DNA of 64,000 bases, from NCBI RefSeq assembly GCF_000189635.1, contig NW_002476013.1:62001-126000 (forward strand), read 5' to 3'. The translations under genes and the position numbers were made by a program. The DNA is from Tetrahymena thermophila SB210 (taxonomy: Eukaryota; Ciliophora; Oligohymenophorea; Hymenostomatida; Tetrahymenidae). Each line of letters starts with the position of its first letter. The first letter of the stretch is position 1. Shown piece by piece: positions 24,249 through 37,023 of the stretch. The notes under the pieces were generated by a model, which ran no database searches, had not been told where the DNA came from, and saw only the letters and a program-made list of their open reading frames with translations.

Positions 24249-26354
24249 ATGAGTGACAAAATTTAGGAATAATTATAAAAATAGTTAATTACAAATCATG
24301 TAAATGATGTATAAAGCAGCAATACAAATTAAAGCAATTAACTATAAATTAATGAGAAAAAGAATGAAAATAGTTAATTATAAACAAATAATTTAGCAGA
24401 GTAAATGAAAAGGACAAATTAAGATACGAATGTTTCCTAAAATAGACCTAATTTACCAAATTTGTCATAATAATCATCTACTCAGTCTTAATAAAGTAAT
24501 TCAATCACTGATAGATTAAAAGAATATGAGAAAATTAGAGAGATAGGACGAGGCGCTTATGGAATCGTTCATAAGGTAAGAAATAAGAGAGGCCAATATT
24601 TAGCAATGAAAGAAATCAACTAAACCAAATTGAATAAAGATAAAAAGGCACATTAAATATATATGGAAAAAATAATGAAGTATTTTAAATTTCCTGGAAT
24701 TCCAGAATTATACTCCTGCTTTAGGGATAAATCTTAGTCTACAATCTACATAGTAATGGCTTATGCAGAAGGAGGTTAATTTTAGCGGATAATAAAAAAA
24801 TATCACTAATATTTTACATTTGAAGTAGTTCAGTTTTTTGTGGCTGAGATGGTTTTAATTTTGGAGTATATACATTCTTTGGGTTTTTCTCATAGAGATT
24901 TTAAACCAGAAAACCTTGTTCTAACTAAAGATGGGCACCTTTAACTTATTGATTTTGGAACACTGAATGATTATTGCAAGAAACTTATTCCGTAAGGAGC
25001 AATAGATGAAGTAAGGATAAAAGATGACTACCGCAGATAAAAATTTGAAAGAGAAAAAATAAGGGAAATTAAAATGAGATAGTAGGAAGCTATTCATAAT
25101 CACGAAATGGGCAATGCAGATGCACCAAACATTAATTAAACTAGCTTAAATGATGGTATACTTCAGCCTTCTGATATAGAAGAAATAGAATAGCGTTTAA
25201 GATCTTAAACTTTTTGTGGGACTGCTGAATATCTTTGTCCAGAAATGCTGGAAGATGACGTTTGTTATATGAATGGAGATTTATGGGCATTAGGTTGCAT
25301 CATTTACAAAATATTCACTAATAATACACCTTTTGTGGATTCTTAGGAGTTTTTAATATTCAATAAGATAAAATAAGGAATATACAATAAAAATCATGAG
25401 TAAATACCTCCTGTTGCAAACGATCTCATCTCTAAATTGCTAGTTTTAGATCAGTATGAAAGACTTGGAAGTGTAGTAGTAGATGAAAACATAACTAAAG
25501 AAACAGTACATGAAGCTTATAAAAAGCTTAAATCACATCCATTCTTTGATGGTGTTGTTTGGGAAAATCTTTATAAATAACGTCCTCCAGAAATGATTTT
25601 ACAAATTATATCAGGATAATATGATGAAATAAAAAAACAGTTAAATGAAAATTAAAAAGGACCTAATCAAGGTCAAAAAAATCAAAATGATGATAATAAT
25701 GACGAAGATGATAGTGAAGATGAAGATGATTAAGAAGATTAAGAGGATTAAGCAGAGTTGTATATAAAAAATTAGATTAAAATGAACGAATAAAAAAACT
25801 TAGAAAATATGAGGAAAAGTGCTCATATCCCTACTGGGTATATTCAAGAAAACGAAGAAAAGTCTGCAAATCAAAATCAGGTATCAAATTCGCTAAATGG
25901 TAGAAAAACATGCTCTGAAGAATTAGCATAGTCTCCATCTAAAAATAAATAAAACTAATCTATAGGAAAATCAGATAATTAAAATACAAGTTATTTAAAT
26001 GTAGTAAGTAGCTTAAAGCCTCCATTTACTGAAGCTAATCTCTATTATTAAACTTTAATAAATAAAGTCAATAAAAAGCTATTTTTTATTCCAGTTAAAA
26101 AACCTAGATAAATTCTTTTATTTAATACTGATCCAATAAGAATAATATATTATATACCTTTCCGTTCTAAGCTAAATTTAAAATATATTGTGATAGATGA
26201 AAATGCCTCTATTAAATTAGAAACACCTTAAAGAATCATTATAAATGATCATAGCGATAAATACGTTTTTGAGAACATTAAGCAAGATACTGCTTAGCAG
26301 TTATACTAAGCTATCTTAAAACTCTAATAATTGAAGCAGTAGTAAAATAATTGA
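24249..26354 (+). CDS. PDK1-type AGC protein kinase with C-terminal PH-like domain
   Basis: One uninterrupted frame of 702 codons (701 aa), ATG 24249-24251 to TGA 26352-26354. The first about 90 residues are Gln/Asn-rich. Kinase motifs: Gly loop GRGAYGIV (about 100), MKEIN Lys (about 121), [11 protein letters not shown] (about 215), IDFGT (about 234), [13 protein letters not shown] (activation-segment Thr about 325), [16 protein letters not shown], and [20 protein letters not shown] (about 430), the last being a hallmark of PDK1 (PDPK1). The C-terminal about 90 residues ([20 protein letters not shown] onward) resemble the PDK1 PH domain. Oddities: HRDF instead of HRDL, an about 85-residue insert between DFG and the GTAEY motif, and an acidic Asp/Glu/Gln run (about 475-500). 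PDK1 phosphorylates activation loops of other AGC kinases in phosphoinositide signalling (family knowledge). This is very likely the ciliate orthologue or a co-orthologue. Confidence 0.92.
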
Positions 26355-27308
26355 AATTAAATTCTAATAATAATAAATCATTCTTCAATCTCCAAAACAT
26401 TATTCTAACCAATTTATTATTGAGATAGCATAAAAATTATGCATATTACAATTTATTAATAATTTAATCCTCTTAATCTCTCTTATACAAATTTCATTCA
26501 TCAAAAATGTATTTATGGTCTTTCTTTAACAAATTTTATCAAATAATTAAAATTATCCAAAAAAACATTATTAATTATAAATATGTAATTTCATATGTAA
26601 ATTAAACGTCTATGAAATTAACAAAACATAAATAAAATAAAACCAATTGATCATTATTTTAAATATATATTAAACAAACAAAACAAATAAGTATACAAAA
26701 ATAAATACAAATGTTTATCTAAATTAATTGAGATTTTAATTATATTTTTTTTTACTCATTAGAAATACGAAATTAAAAATGTACTTTAATCTCTTTCTTA
26801 TGTTATTTTTTAAATAATATTTATTTTTATTAGACTGTAAATATTTGGTATAATTTATTTTAAAATATCAAAAAAAGTAAATAAACACATCAAAGTTTGT
26901 TTATTTAATTTGATTATGAATTTTAAAATAATTTGTTTTTTTTAATTTTAAAAAGCTGAATGAAATTATTTAATAATCTCATTTTTAAATGGAAATATTG
27001 AGCTGAAATCTATATAAAATATTATTGTTTGAGACTTTTAAAATAAAAATACTTTAGAAATAATTATTAATTGATTTATTGATTAATTTTAAATTAAAAT
27101 TTGTGATTTTATAGAAGCTATATAAATTAACTTTGGAAATTCTAATTTACTTTAGTATTCTTTTGCTTAATAATTGGGGATTTGGTTGATCTACAAACAA
27201 TAGATTTTAATCTTTTACTTTATTCAAAGTCATACAAACTTAGAATTATTAAATTACAATAGTTTGTCAATTAATTGATTTTTAAAATATCTACATAACA
27301 GTACAACT
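26355..27308. other. AT-rich intergenic gap
   Basis: 0.95 kb between two plus-strand genes. No coding frame, RNA gene or repeat recognised beyond simple A/T tracts. Confidence 0.5.
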
Positions 27309-28771
27309 ATGAGAAGATATCTTCAATTTATAGTGCTACTAGCAATTATATCTTTTTCCTAATGCTTTTAAAATATAGATTCCAATTTTTCTTCTTCAAA
27401 GAAAAGACTTCATTTTGATGAAAAAGGCGAATTTAAAGTAAATTAACAAATAATTTATAAAAATTTCATTATTTTTTTTAAAGGTGATCTAATTTGCTGA
27501 TCTCCACTTTGGTGAAACTGACTTAAAGGATCTTCTATCTGTTTCTTTGATGAATTATTTGATAGAAAAGTATCATCCAAATTTTGCAGCGCTTTCAGGT
27601 GATATGGTTAGTGGATATGCATGGGATAATACAACAACATTTTATTAGCGTAATTGGAAGAAATACACAAGTCCATTTGGATTACATAATCTCTCTTATT
27701 CAATTATTCTTGGAAATCATGATGACCAAGCTAACCTAAACCGTACTTAAATTATGGATTTAGATATGACTAATCCTCACAGGTAATAACTAACCATCCC
27801 TTTTGATTAAATATTTATAAAAAATTTTTTTTAAATAACAAAAAATATCATCATATAAATTAATATCAGAGCATAAATTCATGAATATTTTTTAGGATGA
27901 AATGTTTTTTTTAGATATAAATTCTTTGAAATTAATTGGCATTAAATAGATTTTTAAAGACTTATAAATATTATAAACAAACAATAAATAAAATCATATT
28001 TTTAAAAATATTATTAGTCATTCAAATAAAAGTGTTCCTGGTTTGCCTGATGGCAGCAATTATTACTTAATCATATATGAGAATGCTACAAGCAATGTTC
28101 CAAAAGCTGTGCTCTGGTTTTTAGATACACATGATCACGAATGTGAGGATAATACTAATTCTTGGGGTTGTATTTCAAGAATTTAAGTTGAATGGTTTGA
28201 AAATGTAAAATTATATTGAAAATAATTCAATTTTATTTTTATTTTAAAATGGTTTTTCAAATAGGAAATTACTAAGTTGAATAAGTAATATGAAAATTTG
28301 CTTCATATTGCTTTTTATCATATTCCAATTCCAGAGTATGTTACATTATATAATAATTACAAAGTCTATGGAACTAGAGGAGAATCTGTTGGTTGTCCAT
28401 CAATTAATACTGGATTCTTTAAAGCTATGAAGGAAAACAATGTTAGAGCAGGTTTCTGTGGTCATGACCATAATAACGATTATGGAGGTTTTATTGAAGG
28501 AGTTGAGTTAGTTTATGGTAGAAAAACAGGATTTGGAAGTTATGGACCATAGGAAGATAAAATGAGAGGAGCAAGATTTCTTCATCTGACCCTTCAAGGT
28601 AATTCAACACCCACACTATATCACGAAATACTTTAATCTGATGGCACTAGAAAATAAAATGGAGAAGCCACTTACAGATACGACAAAGATGAAGAGGGTT
28701 GTGGAGTTACTCTTGGTCTATAATAACCCTTAGATACTTATCCAAAATTAAAGAAAAGAGTTGAATTATGA
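27309..28771 (+). CDS. Secretory metallophosphoesterase, Dcr2/PAP29-like
   Basis: Four exons: 27309-27437, 27484-27782, 28018-28204 and 28265-28771; introns of 46, 235 and 60 bases, all GT..AG; 374 codons (373 aa). A signal peptide (MRRYLQFIVLLAIISFS) is followed by the calcineurin-like metal-binding motifs in order: QFADLHFGE (D-x-H), SGDMVSG (G-D), LGNHDDQ (G-N-H-D), IAFYHIPIP (H) and CGHDHNND (G-H-x-H). The wording FADLHFGE, LWFLDTHDH, and the QINTGFF-like SINTGFF before the last motif are typical of the Dcr2 / plant PAP28-29 branch of the purple acid phosphatase-like family. It should bind two metal ions and hydrolyse phosphoesters in the secretory route, lysosome or outside the cell; the substrate is unknown. 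All active-site motifs look intact. Confidence 0.92.
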
Positions 28772-29416
28772 AAATTTTATAAGCTACATAAATCAGTCAA
28801 ATAACATTAAATTAATTCTTTAAACAATAAAATAAAGTTTAAAAGCTTCATTAAAAATGTTCATAATAAATTGATTGTTTTTAAATGAATATTATTTTTT
28901 TTCAGCATGTTTTTAAATTTGTAAATTTGATCTAATATTTTTACTTTTAATAAGAAAACAATTTTTTGTATATAAGTGTAAAGAAAATTGATATTTATAA
29001 AATAAATTAAATCAATTTTAAAGATATTTTTAAATAAAAACTAATAAATGTGATTAAAATGATCAAAAGTCCAATGTTATACTAATTAAAAGTTAGAAGT
29101 TAAAATCAAAATTATTGTGTATTTATTTCTTTATTTGCTTCCTTTTTAGTAATCATTTTTAAATGCTTGATAAAAAAATAAAAACTATATCACTAAATTT
29201 CGAGTAAAGAAGTAAATGTTTGTTATTTGACAATGCTCTTAAAAATTCTTAAAATAACAAAATTATTAAAGTGAAAGAGGATTTGCATTGATAGATAGAT
29301 AGATAACAATTAATTGAAAAGAGTTTATTTGTTTTTATCAAATATTCCATCAGAATCTGTAAATAAATAAATACGCAAATAAGTTAATAAAATTAAACTT
29401 AATAATAATTAATTAG
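28772..29416. other. Intergenic gap with short GATA microsatellite
   Basis: 0.64 kb of AT-rich DNA. A GATAGATAGATAGAT run lies near 29290. Otherwise nothing recognised. Confidence 0.5.
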
Positions 29417-31776
29417 ATGTCTTAAGAAGCTACAGCTGCTTATTCTACCTTTTCTGCAGCGTATTCTATTGGGTTTTCAAAGAGACGTATATAAACTATT
29501 TTAAACTAATTTTTCAAATCGAAAGATATTAGTTTAATCATATAAATAATTTAAAATTTATAATAAATTTAGCTGAGATATTTTAAGATATTGAATCACC
29601 AGGCCCTCAAGCTTATTTGAATATTAATCTCGATTTTTTGAAAACAAAATCACCATAATGGAGGTAAAATTCTTAGCTTCTAATTCTAAGAATTTATATT
29701 AAATAAAAAAATAAATAAGGATTTCTGAATCCAAAAAAGATTCAATTTTTGAGGTAACTTAGAATTTGCCTCCTCCTGGGAATTATGAAGTTTAATCTAG
29801 TATAGTAATATTTCTCATTTTGATCAACTTTAAGCATGATTTTTAAATACCAAATTTTAAATAAAATCATTTACTTATCTATTTTTTTATAGGGTAAAGG
29901 GATTTCTTATAGCATACAAAATCCTATCAAGAAAAAGTTCGATCAATCTAAGGTTAGCCCTGCAACGTAAATATATTTAATATAAATATCTTATATAACA
30001 ATAACGTTAATAATAATCAGATACACTCCAAATGTTTCATATGTAAAGAGAAATCTACCTTGTGTTTCTATGACTTCAAGATCAGTGCCTATGATAAAAA
30101 AAACATTTGAAGAAACACCAGGTGTAGGGTCTTATGAGATATCAAAATAAAAACCTATTACAAAGGGATAGCATAGTATTTTTGGTACTGCATAAAAAGA
30201 TTCTATTTATAAAAGCGAATAAATAAAAAACCCAGCTCCTAATTAATATAATGTTGTTGATGCTAATAATATCTAATCTCCTTCTTTTAAGTATTTGCTT
30301 TAATTTAACTATTTTATAAGAATAAATTAAGCTAAATTTAATGCTATTATTCTTTCTTAAAAATATTTTAAAATTATTGAAAAATTTCACAATTATAAAA
30401 TAAATTATAAATTTTTTTTAGATTTCAGTAAAGCAGGAGAAAAGAATTAATAAATGCATAGTATGAATAAAATGGCCCTGGTAGCTATAATATCAATAGA
30501 GATTTTATACAAAAAAAATATTCCAGTTTTACACCTAAAAATATGAGAAGCTAAAATCAATCTACTCATTAAATGCACAATTAAAGTTAAAAATCTAATT
30601 TTGGTGATAATAAAAGTGATTCAGTCCCTGGACCTGGTGCATATGAGCACAATCTTCCTAGCTTATATAATAGTTCTTACTTTAAAACTTGTAGATTTGG
30701 AATGTCTCCAAGATAAACAGATATGTTAACTAACAGAAATCCTGGACCAGGAGCTTACAATTTAACAAACATATAATAAAACGATGAAAGTTAAAAAGAA
30801 AATGCTTCCAAAAAGTAAATTTAAATCTCTACGATATAAAACTCACAAATTTATTTTCAAAAGGGTGTATACTTTTGGTGAAGCCAAAAAATTGGCAAAT
30901 GGTGACTCGTAGTAAACTCCAGGACCTGGGCAGTAATTAAATAATAAATAAAAATAATTTTTTAACTTTTAATTAAAAAAGATATGATATCCCAAATGTA
31001 ATTGGTCAAGGTCCTAAATATGGAATTACTAGGAGTTCTTCTAATTTACCTAGTTTTATTAAAAAAACTGATAGCCCTGGACCTGCTGCTTATGTTTTGA
31101 ACGAATCCTAGATAAGTACAGATATTTTATTTTATAATTATAAGAGATATAATTCATTTATTTTAAACAAAAATATCTAAAAAATGTTTAAAGCTCTTTG
31201 GTGGATGTTAATTAAAATTTTAATTTTTAGTATTTTAATCAAGAATCTAATTAAATTTAAATATTAAATTAATTTTAATAGGGCCTTCTCCTTTTTCAGT
31301 TAAATTTAATTCTAAAACCGAAGGAAATGAGGCACATAAATCATATATACCAGGACCTGGCTAATACGATTTACCAGATAATAGTTTTAGAACTTCTAAA
31401 ATATCGTAATTTAAAAGAAATGAGAAATATTTATAATAATTATTTATATTAACATAGTTTTACTTAAAGTGCTTTAAGAGATGCCTTTATCATAAAAGAA
31501 GGTCCAGGACCTACCTCTTATGAAATAAAATCGTAGGTAGCTGGATTACCTGAATACCATAAGAAATAAATAGAATATTTCAAAAATTAAATTAAGATAA
31601 TGAGAGATACAATGAAAAATAGTAGTTAAGGTTTACAATCATCTAGATTTTCATCATAAAAGTCACAATCTGTGTAAAAATCACTATCTAGTAATAAATT
31701 TATTTACTAAATTTTAAGAATAACATAAATTTTGCATAATAAAAATAGATTACAGAGATAATACAAATTTTATTGA
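29417..31776 (+). CDS. Sperm-tail PG-rich repeat protein (ODF3/STPG/CIMAP-like), axonemal
   Basis: Ten exons give 538 codons (537 aa) in one consistent phase chain: 29417-29486, 29573-29663, 29720-29789, 29893-29966, 30021-30290, 30422-30814, 30864-30932, 30982-31115, 31282-31405 and 31458-31776 (TGA 31774-31776). The third/fourth exon junction (GTTTAA donor) is the least certain. STPGR motifs recur: SPGPQAY, PPPGNYE, TPGVGSYEI, NGPGSYNI, VPGPGAYEH, NPGPGAYNL, TPGPGQYDI, SPGPAAYVL, IPGPGQYDL and EGPGPTSYEI. Proteins of this family line the lumen or surface of axonemal doublet microtubules and are found where there are motile cilia (family knowledge). The C-terminal about 90 residues are basic and Ser/Gln-rich. 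The intron-dense structure contrasts with most genes in this window. Confidence 0.88.
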
Positions 31777-32574
31777 AGAAAAAAATATTTGATGAAATCA
31801 GTAAATATTTTAGAACTTTTAAAATCATTATCAAAAATTAAAAATAAATTGATTAAAAAAAATATTATGAAAATGTTGAGTTGAAATAAAAATTAAACAA
31901 ACACTTTTAATTTATATATAAAAATAATTTGTTTTTTTATGTATAAATTAGAATAGCAAATCATATCTTTAACCCAAAATTACTTAATCAAAATTCTCAT
32001 ATTAAAAAATAATTGAAAATGCTCTTTATACAAAAAATGTTATCAAATGTTTAGATTTTATTTAAATAATATTGCTCTGTTTATTTAAATTTTATTCCAT
32101 TTTTTTTTTTCAAATAGCTAAAATAAATTTAAAATTTTTTGAATATAAAAAATACTTGTAAATAAAAAAACTAAAGTTTTACAAATAATATTCTGAGCAC
32201 AATAGTTTTGTTTTATTAGCTATTTTAAAATGAAACATAAATTAATTAAATTTTATATCATATTGTTTGGTATTTAAGATGTTTAAATAAATTTTCAATA
32301 TACAAATTAAGATGTTTACATAAATTTTCAATATACTTGTTAAGAATTCACAAAGTAATTTAAAACAAAATAACATGTTGTAAATTTAAGAGGTTTAATT
32401 TACTGTTTTGAAATTAAATATATTTCACTTATTTAATTTTTTATGTAACATTTTTTTTGTAATTACTTAGATAAAATTAAAAAAACTTATTATTCATAGA
32501 TATGTTTGCTGTTTATAAATCATTTTCTTGTAATTTTAAATTAAAGCTTTATTATTTAAATAGTTTTTTTTTAG
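31777..32574. other. AT-rich intergenic gap
   Basis: 0.8 kb. A near-duplicate pair of short phrases (ATTTTCAATATAC at about 32291 and 32326) forms a small direct repeat. No gene seen. Confidence 0.45.
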
Positions 32575-35283
32575 ATGAAAATATTTTTTAAAATATTAAA
32601 AGTAAATAGTGTAAATTTATATTAATTTACATAAATTATTTTGAAGAAGTTATGCTTACTTTTTTTTATAAGCTAAGTGTCAATTACAGATTTTCTTTAT
32701 TCAGCTTAATTAAAAAAGAATTAAGAATCTAAAGAAACATATAAAGAAAATTTACCAATATTTGTTTATATTTCTAATTCTGATTTCTTTAAAGAAACAG
32801 TAAATAATTCTTACTATAACTCAGGTTTTAAATCTATCCAAAAGGAGATAAGCATATAGTAAGAGAGTATAGATTCTTTTCAAAGCAACAAATAATTAAC
32901 CATCTCTCAGAGTAACAGGTAGAAGAGAGATAAATAATTTTTAAGTATAATATGAAGGTATCTTAATCATAGGATAAATAAGAAAGTAATCAATATTAAC
33001 CTCAATAAAATAGGGTTAAATAAGAGATAAGAATACTTTTATAAAATAAATATATTGATAATAATGTAGCCTGTTCAACTTATAGAAGTGGAGAAACATC
33101 TGATGCAGATGGAACTTAGCTTAATTCTGATAGGAGCCATTACAAATTACTATTGAAACCTCGAGAGTTTTCTATAAATTCTACTAATGAAAAATCTAAT
33201 TTATAGAATTTGATTGATCCCATTTTAAATAAAAAAAATATTTAACACCCAATAAAACTGCTTCTGAACTCACCTTCAAGCATCGGTTTTAATAATAACA
33301 ACAACAACTCTACTTAGCTGATTTCGCCTTTTTCAGGAATAAATTAGTAAAATAAAAAAATTTGAAAATTTGATCATAAATTTATTTTCTACTCATTCAA
33401 ACTGTTATGCAAAAAATTAAATGAATATTTCACTTTTTAACAAAACTAGATCAATTTAACAAGGACCAGCTAAGCTCTCAGAAAGAAGCATTACTGACAA
33501 TTTCGATAGATCTAATTTAACTAAGAACAACTACTAGGAATACATATTAACTGAAGCAGATAATTCGAAGCAAAATGGTATGCAATTTAACTTAAGGCGT
33601 GGCATTAACTCAAGCGTTATGAATATTTCAAGAGACGTTTCTGAAAAAAATTAAAAGGCTATTTTCAATACTCGAGCAGTAAAAACTGAAAGAAATTCAA
33701 TTATAGATATTGAAAATTATATTTTAGAAAACAATCATTTCTACAATAGAAAAAAATAGCAAAATAACTCTTTTAAAGAAAATCCTAATTATGAAACTTA
33801 TCAAAATCAATTGCTTGCATACTCGATGCAGAAAGCTACTAATCATAAAATAAATCCTGACTATTTCACTTTGGCATAGTAAGTCTGCAAAAATCAAAAC
33901 TTAATGAAGCTCAAACCTACTCATAATCCTTCTGCATCAACTGGATAATCTCCTCGAAGAGATAACTAAAATCATGTAAACGATATGATGACTACTTACA
34001 AGTAAACAGTAAAAAAGCTTATCAACGATAGAAAAGAATTAAATAAGAGCAAAGCGAAGATATTCTCTAAAACTAATACTATTTCTTTTAATAAAATATC
34101 ATAATAAAATACTCCACTTGGCTCCTAACAGGTAATCATGTAAGATTAGCAATAAGATTTGAATTTTTAGAACCTGTAATCTTATTAAAATATTTAATCT
34201 TAAAACATTCAATCTCTGATAAATCTAAAAAATTTGACATAAAGTACAAATCTTTAATAGCAATAGCCATCATAGTCTTTAATGTAAAAGTAAAATAGCT
34301 ACAACTTAAATGCTATTCAAATTTCTAACAACTAAAGTTAAAACACAATACAAAACGAAAATAATTCTAATGTTAACACACCATAAAAATAATAGCAAAA
34401 TTCAAATTTTGCAAGATTTGCTCTTGAATAAATTTAAGACGAAAATTAATAAAAAACAGAAAACGATAATTTTTTGATTTCTAATTTTAACAGAGTATCT
34501 AAAGCTAGCTCTTAAAATTTTAATAGCCTCTAAAATACTCCAAGATCTCGACCTTTTACAAATTCTTAAAAAAGAATCTAGAGATAATAGCAATAGCTTT
34601 AAAGAGAGTATTTCTCTTCTTTATTTGAAGATAATTACAGAAATGAAGCTGCTTAAAAGTATTTAAGAATTATGAGTGTTAATTAAACAGAAAAAATTGA
34701 TCATAAGTCTGAGAACTTTAAAAAAAATAAAATTAATTAACTAAAAAGATAGGAAATAAGCCAAATAAAGAAGTTATCATAATAATTAATTGAAAATGGT
34801 AAAGTAAATGCATAGGAATAAGAGCTACTTGAATCGAAACTTAAAATATAAAAATTCTTCCTCTAAAAGGATGTTTCATTAATTCATAAAAAATAATGCT
34901 TTAAAAAGCTGATTACTGAGTTTAATCCATCAAATTAAAAATATTCTTAGCAAAATTCATCTCAAATTACTAAAATGCTAACAATTATGAAACCATTTTA
35001 CTTTGATGAAGTTAACAACCCAACAACAAATTAATATTCTCATAAAATAAAATAACAAAGCAGCGAAAATAAAAAAAATTAATCTTTCAAAGCCTCAAAA
35101 ACGATTTCTTCATTTGGTAATACAGAACAAAATTTTATTTCCTAACTAACAACTTTCTACAACTCAAAATAAAACGATTTATATCAAATTAAGTAATAAA
35201 ATTAACCAAAGGGGATAAAATTTAGATCAAATCCAAACTTACTGAATTAAAAGAATTTCAATAGTTTATAACCTAAAGAGTGA
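32575..35283 (+). CDS. Q/N-rich orphan protein with C-terminal coiled coil
   Basis: The main exon 33450-35283 is open for 611 codons to TGA 35281-35283. It joins in phase, across a 103-base GT..AG intron (33347-33449), to an upstream exon open from about 32987. Further upstream, another frame from ATG 32575-32577 carries coding-like sequence (ISNSDFFKETVNNSYYNSGF) up to about 32944. A frame change between them must be an intron within 32912-32986; three GT..AG choices fit and I cannot decide, and the ATG at 32952 is an alternative start. The product is about 850 aa, dominated by Gln, Asn, Ser and Lys, with a helical segment near residue 690 (QLIENGKVNAQEQELLESKL). No domain recognised. Such proteins in ciliates are often lineage-specific. 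Confidence 0.7.
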
Positions 35284-37023
35284 ATAAAATTCATATATAA
35301 GATATTATGTCTAAAATATATTCATCTTATTTTGTAAAATTAAGTAAAAAATATATATTATTTTACAAAACTTAATTCAATATTGAACTTAAATTAATCA
35401 TTATGAGTTTAAATTTTTTAGTTTTTTTTATTACAAAAGACATTCAATTTATTTAACAATAATAATTATTGAAATTACAGCTTAAATAATTATAGAAAAC
35501 TTTTTTATTAACATTAATATTAAAAATTTAATAACATAGAAAAAAATTTTAAATATTGAAAATCCTTATTAATAAATTTAAATTTAAAAACTTTTAGATT
35601 AAAAAGTACATTTTAAAATTTATCTCAACATTCTTTGCCTCATAAAGACTCTAAATTGCAAATCATTTGATTACAATTTAAGGAAAATATACCGAAATTT
35701 AAAATTATTTACATCATAAAAACAAAATTATTATTGCCTAAGTAACATTTATTGTATTTTAATATAATTATATTTTACCTAATAATAATTAAGTATAACT
35801 TTTACTTGTTAGTGTATGAATATATTTTCAATTATTGTTGATAGTGATTTATTAAAATTTTATTATTTTCTTAAAAATTATTTTGAATAAATCATATTTT
35901 TTGATTAAAGAATTTTAAAGGTTATTTTTTTAAATTAGATTTCTAAATTTCTGATATCTAATTTTAATTTATGCTTTTAATATTTTGCTTAATTTAATCT
36001 AGAAAAAAATATTATTAAATAATTCGTAACACTTACACTCTATAAATAATTTGATATAATCTATATTTTATAATTCTAATAAATCTTTAATCAAAATCCT
36101 ATAAAATCTATTTAACCTTCTTGAAAAGAGTAAATAATAAATAAATATATTAGATTTAAAGAAATTATAATAATTTTTTATGAATTATAAATAGGCTTTT
36201 CGTTTATATAAGCTTATGTCAATGCCTTTGGGATAATTTAGACATAATAGATAAATAAAATAGAAACAATTCATAATTTCTCATATCTTATTTATTTGCT
36301 TATTTGTTCTCAATCTTTTTAAGGTATTAATAAAAGAAAAATTTAATATATTTAGAAACAGATAGTTTTTTTATTAAATAGTTTAGATAAATTATTCAAT
36401 ATAAAATTATATTATATAAATCATAGGCTAATATAAAAAAGTACATTTTTTGAAAAGTTATTCAACACTAAGAAAATTCCTTTTTGAAAAGCCATTTAAT
36501 ACTGAGAAAATTAATATTTGAAGAGTAATAAAGATCTTTGTATTTTATCAGATATTTATCTAATCTTTTTTGAGAAAATAAAATTTTAGAAAGATATTTC
36601 ACAAAATATTGATTGATTTAGGCTAAAAATAAATTATTTGTCTACCGTCGATAGATATGTGTCTGTAAAAACATCTTTTTAACAAATAAGCAAAGTATTT
36701 TTATTAGCTTATGTTTTTTTAAAATTTTAAATAAATTTTTATTTTTGAAGTAGAGTTGATTTGTATGTGGAGTGCTATTTAAATTATTTTAGCTACTATT
36801 TGAAATTATATTGGCTTAAAAAGCTTTATTCTTTCATTATTTCACATGCCTGCTATACTAAATGTATCAAAAATATGATAAATGTAAAACCTAAATAACA
36901 ATTAGCCATTATTTTTATGATCAGAATTTAATAATTAATTTAAATTAAAAGTCAATAATTTTTTGGTCAGATTTTGTTAAAATAATATAAAAATGCTTGT
37001 TAATAAATAAATTAATTAATAAA
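35284..37023. other. AT-rich intergenic gap
   Basis: 1.74 kb of AT-rich DNA ahead of the giant zinc-finger gene. A short near-repeat is visible at 36448-36510 (TTTTTGAAAAG..ATT..AACACTAAGAAAATT versus TTTTTGAAAAG..ATTTAATACTGAGAAAATT, about 36 bases apart). No coding frame or RNA gene seen. Confidence 0.45.

Noticed and set aside
28155-28175. TTGGGGTTG, matching the complement of the Tetrahymena telomerase RNA template
   Set aside because: It lies inside the metallophosphoesterase exon and encodes SWGC in a conserved position, so it is coincidental coding sequence.
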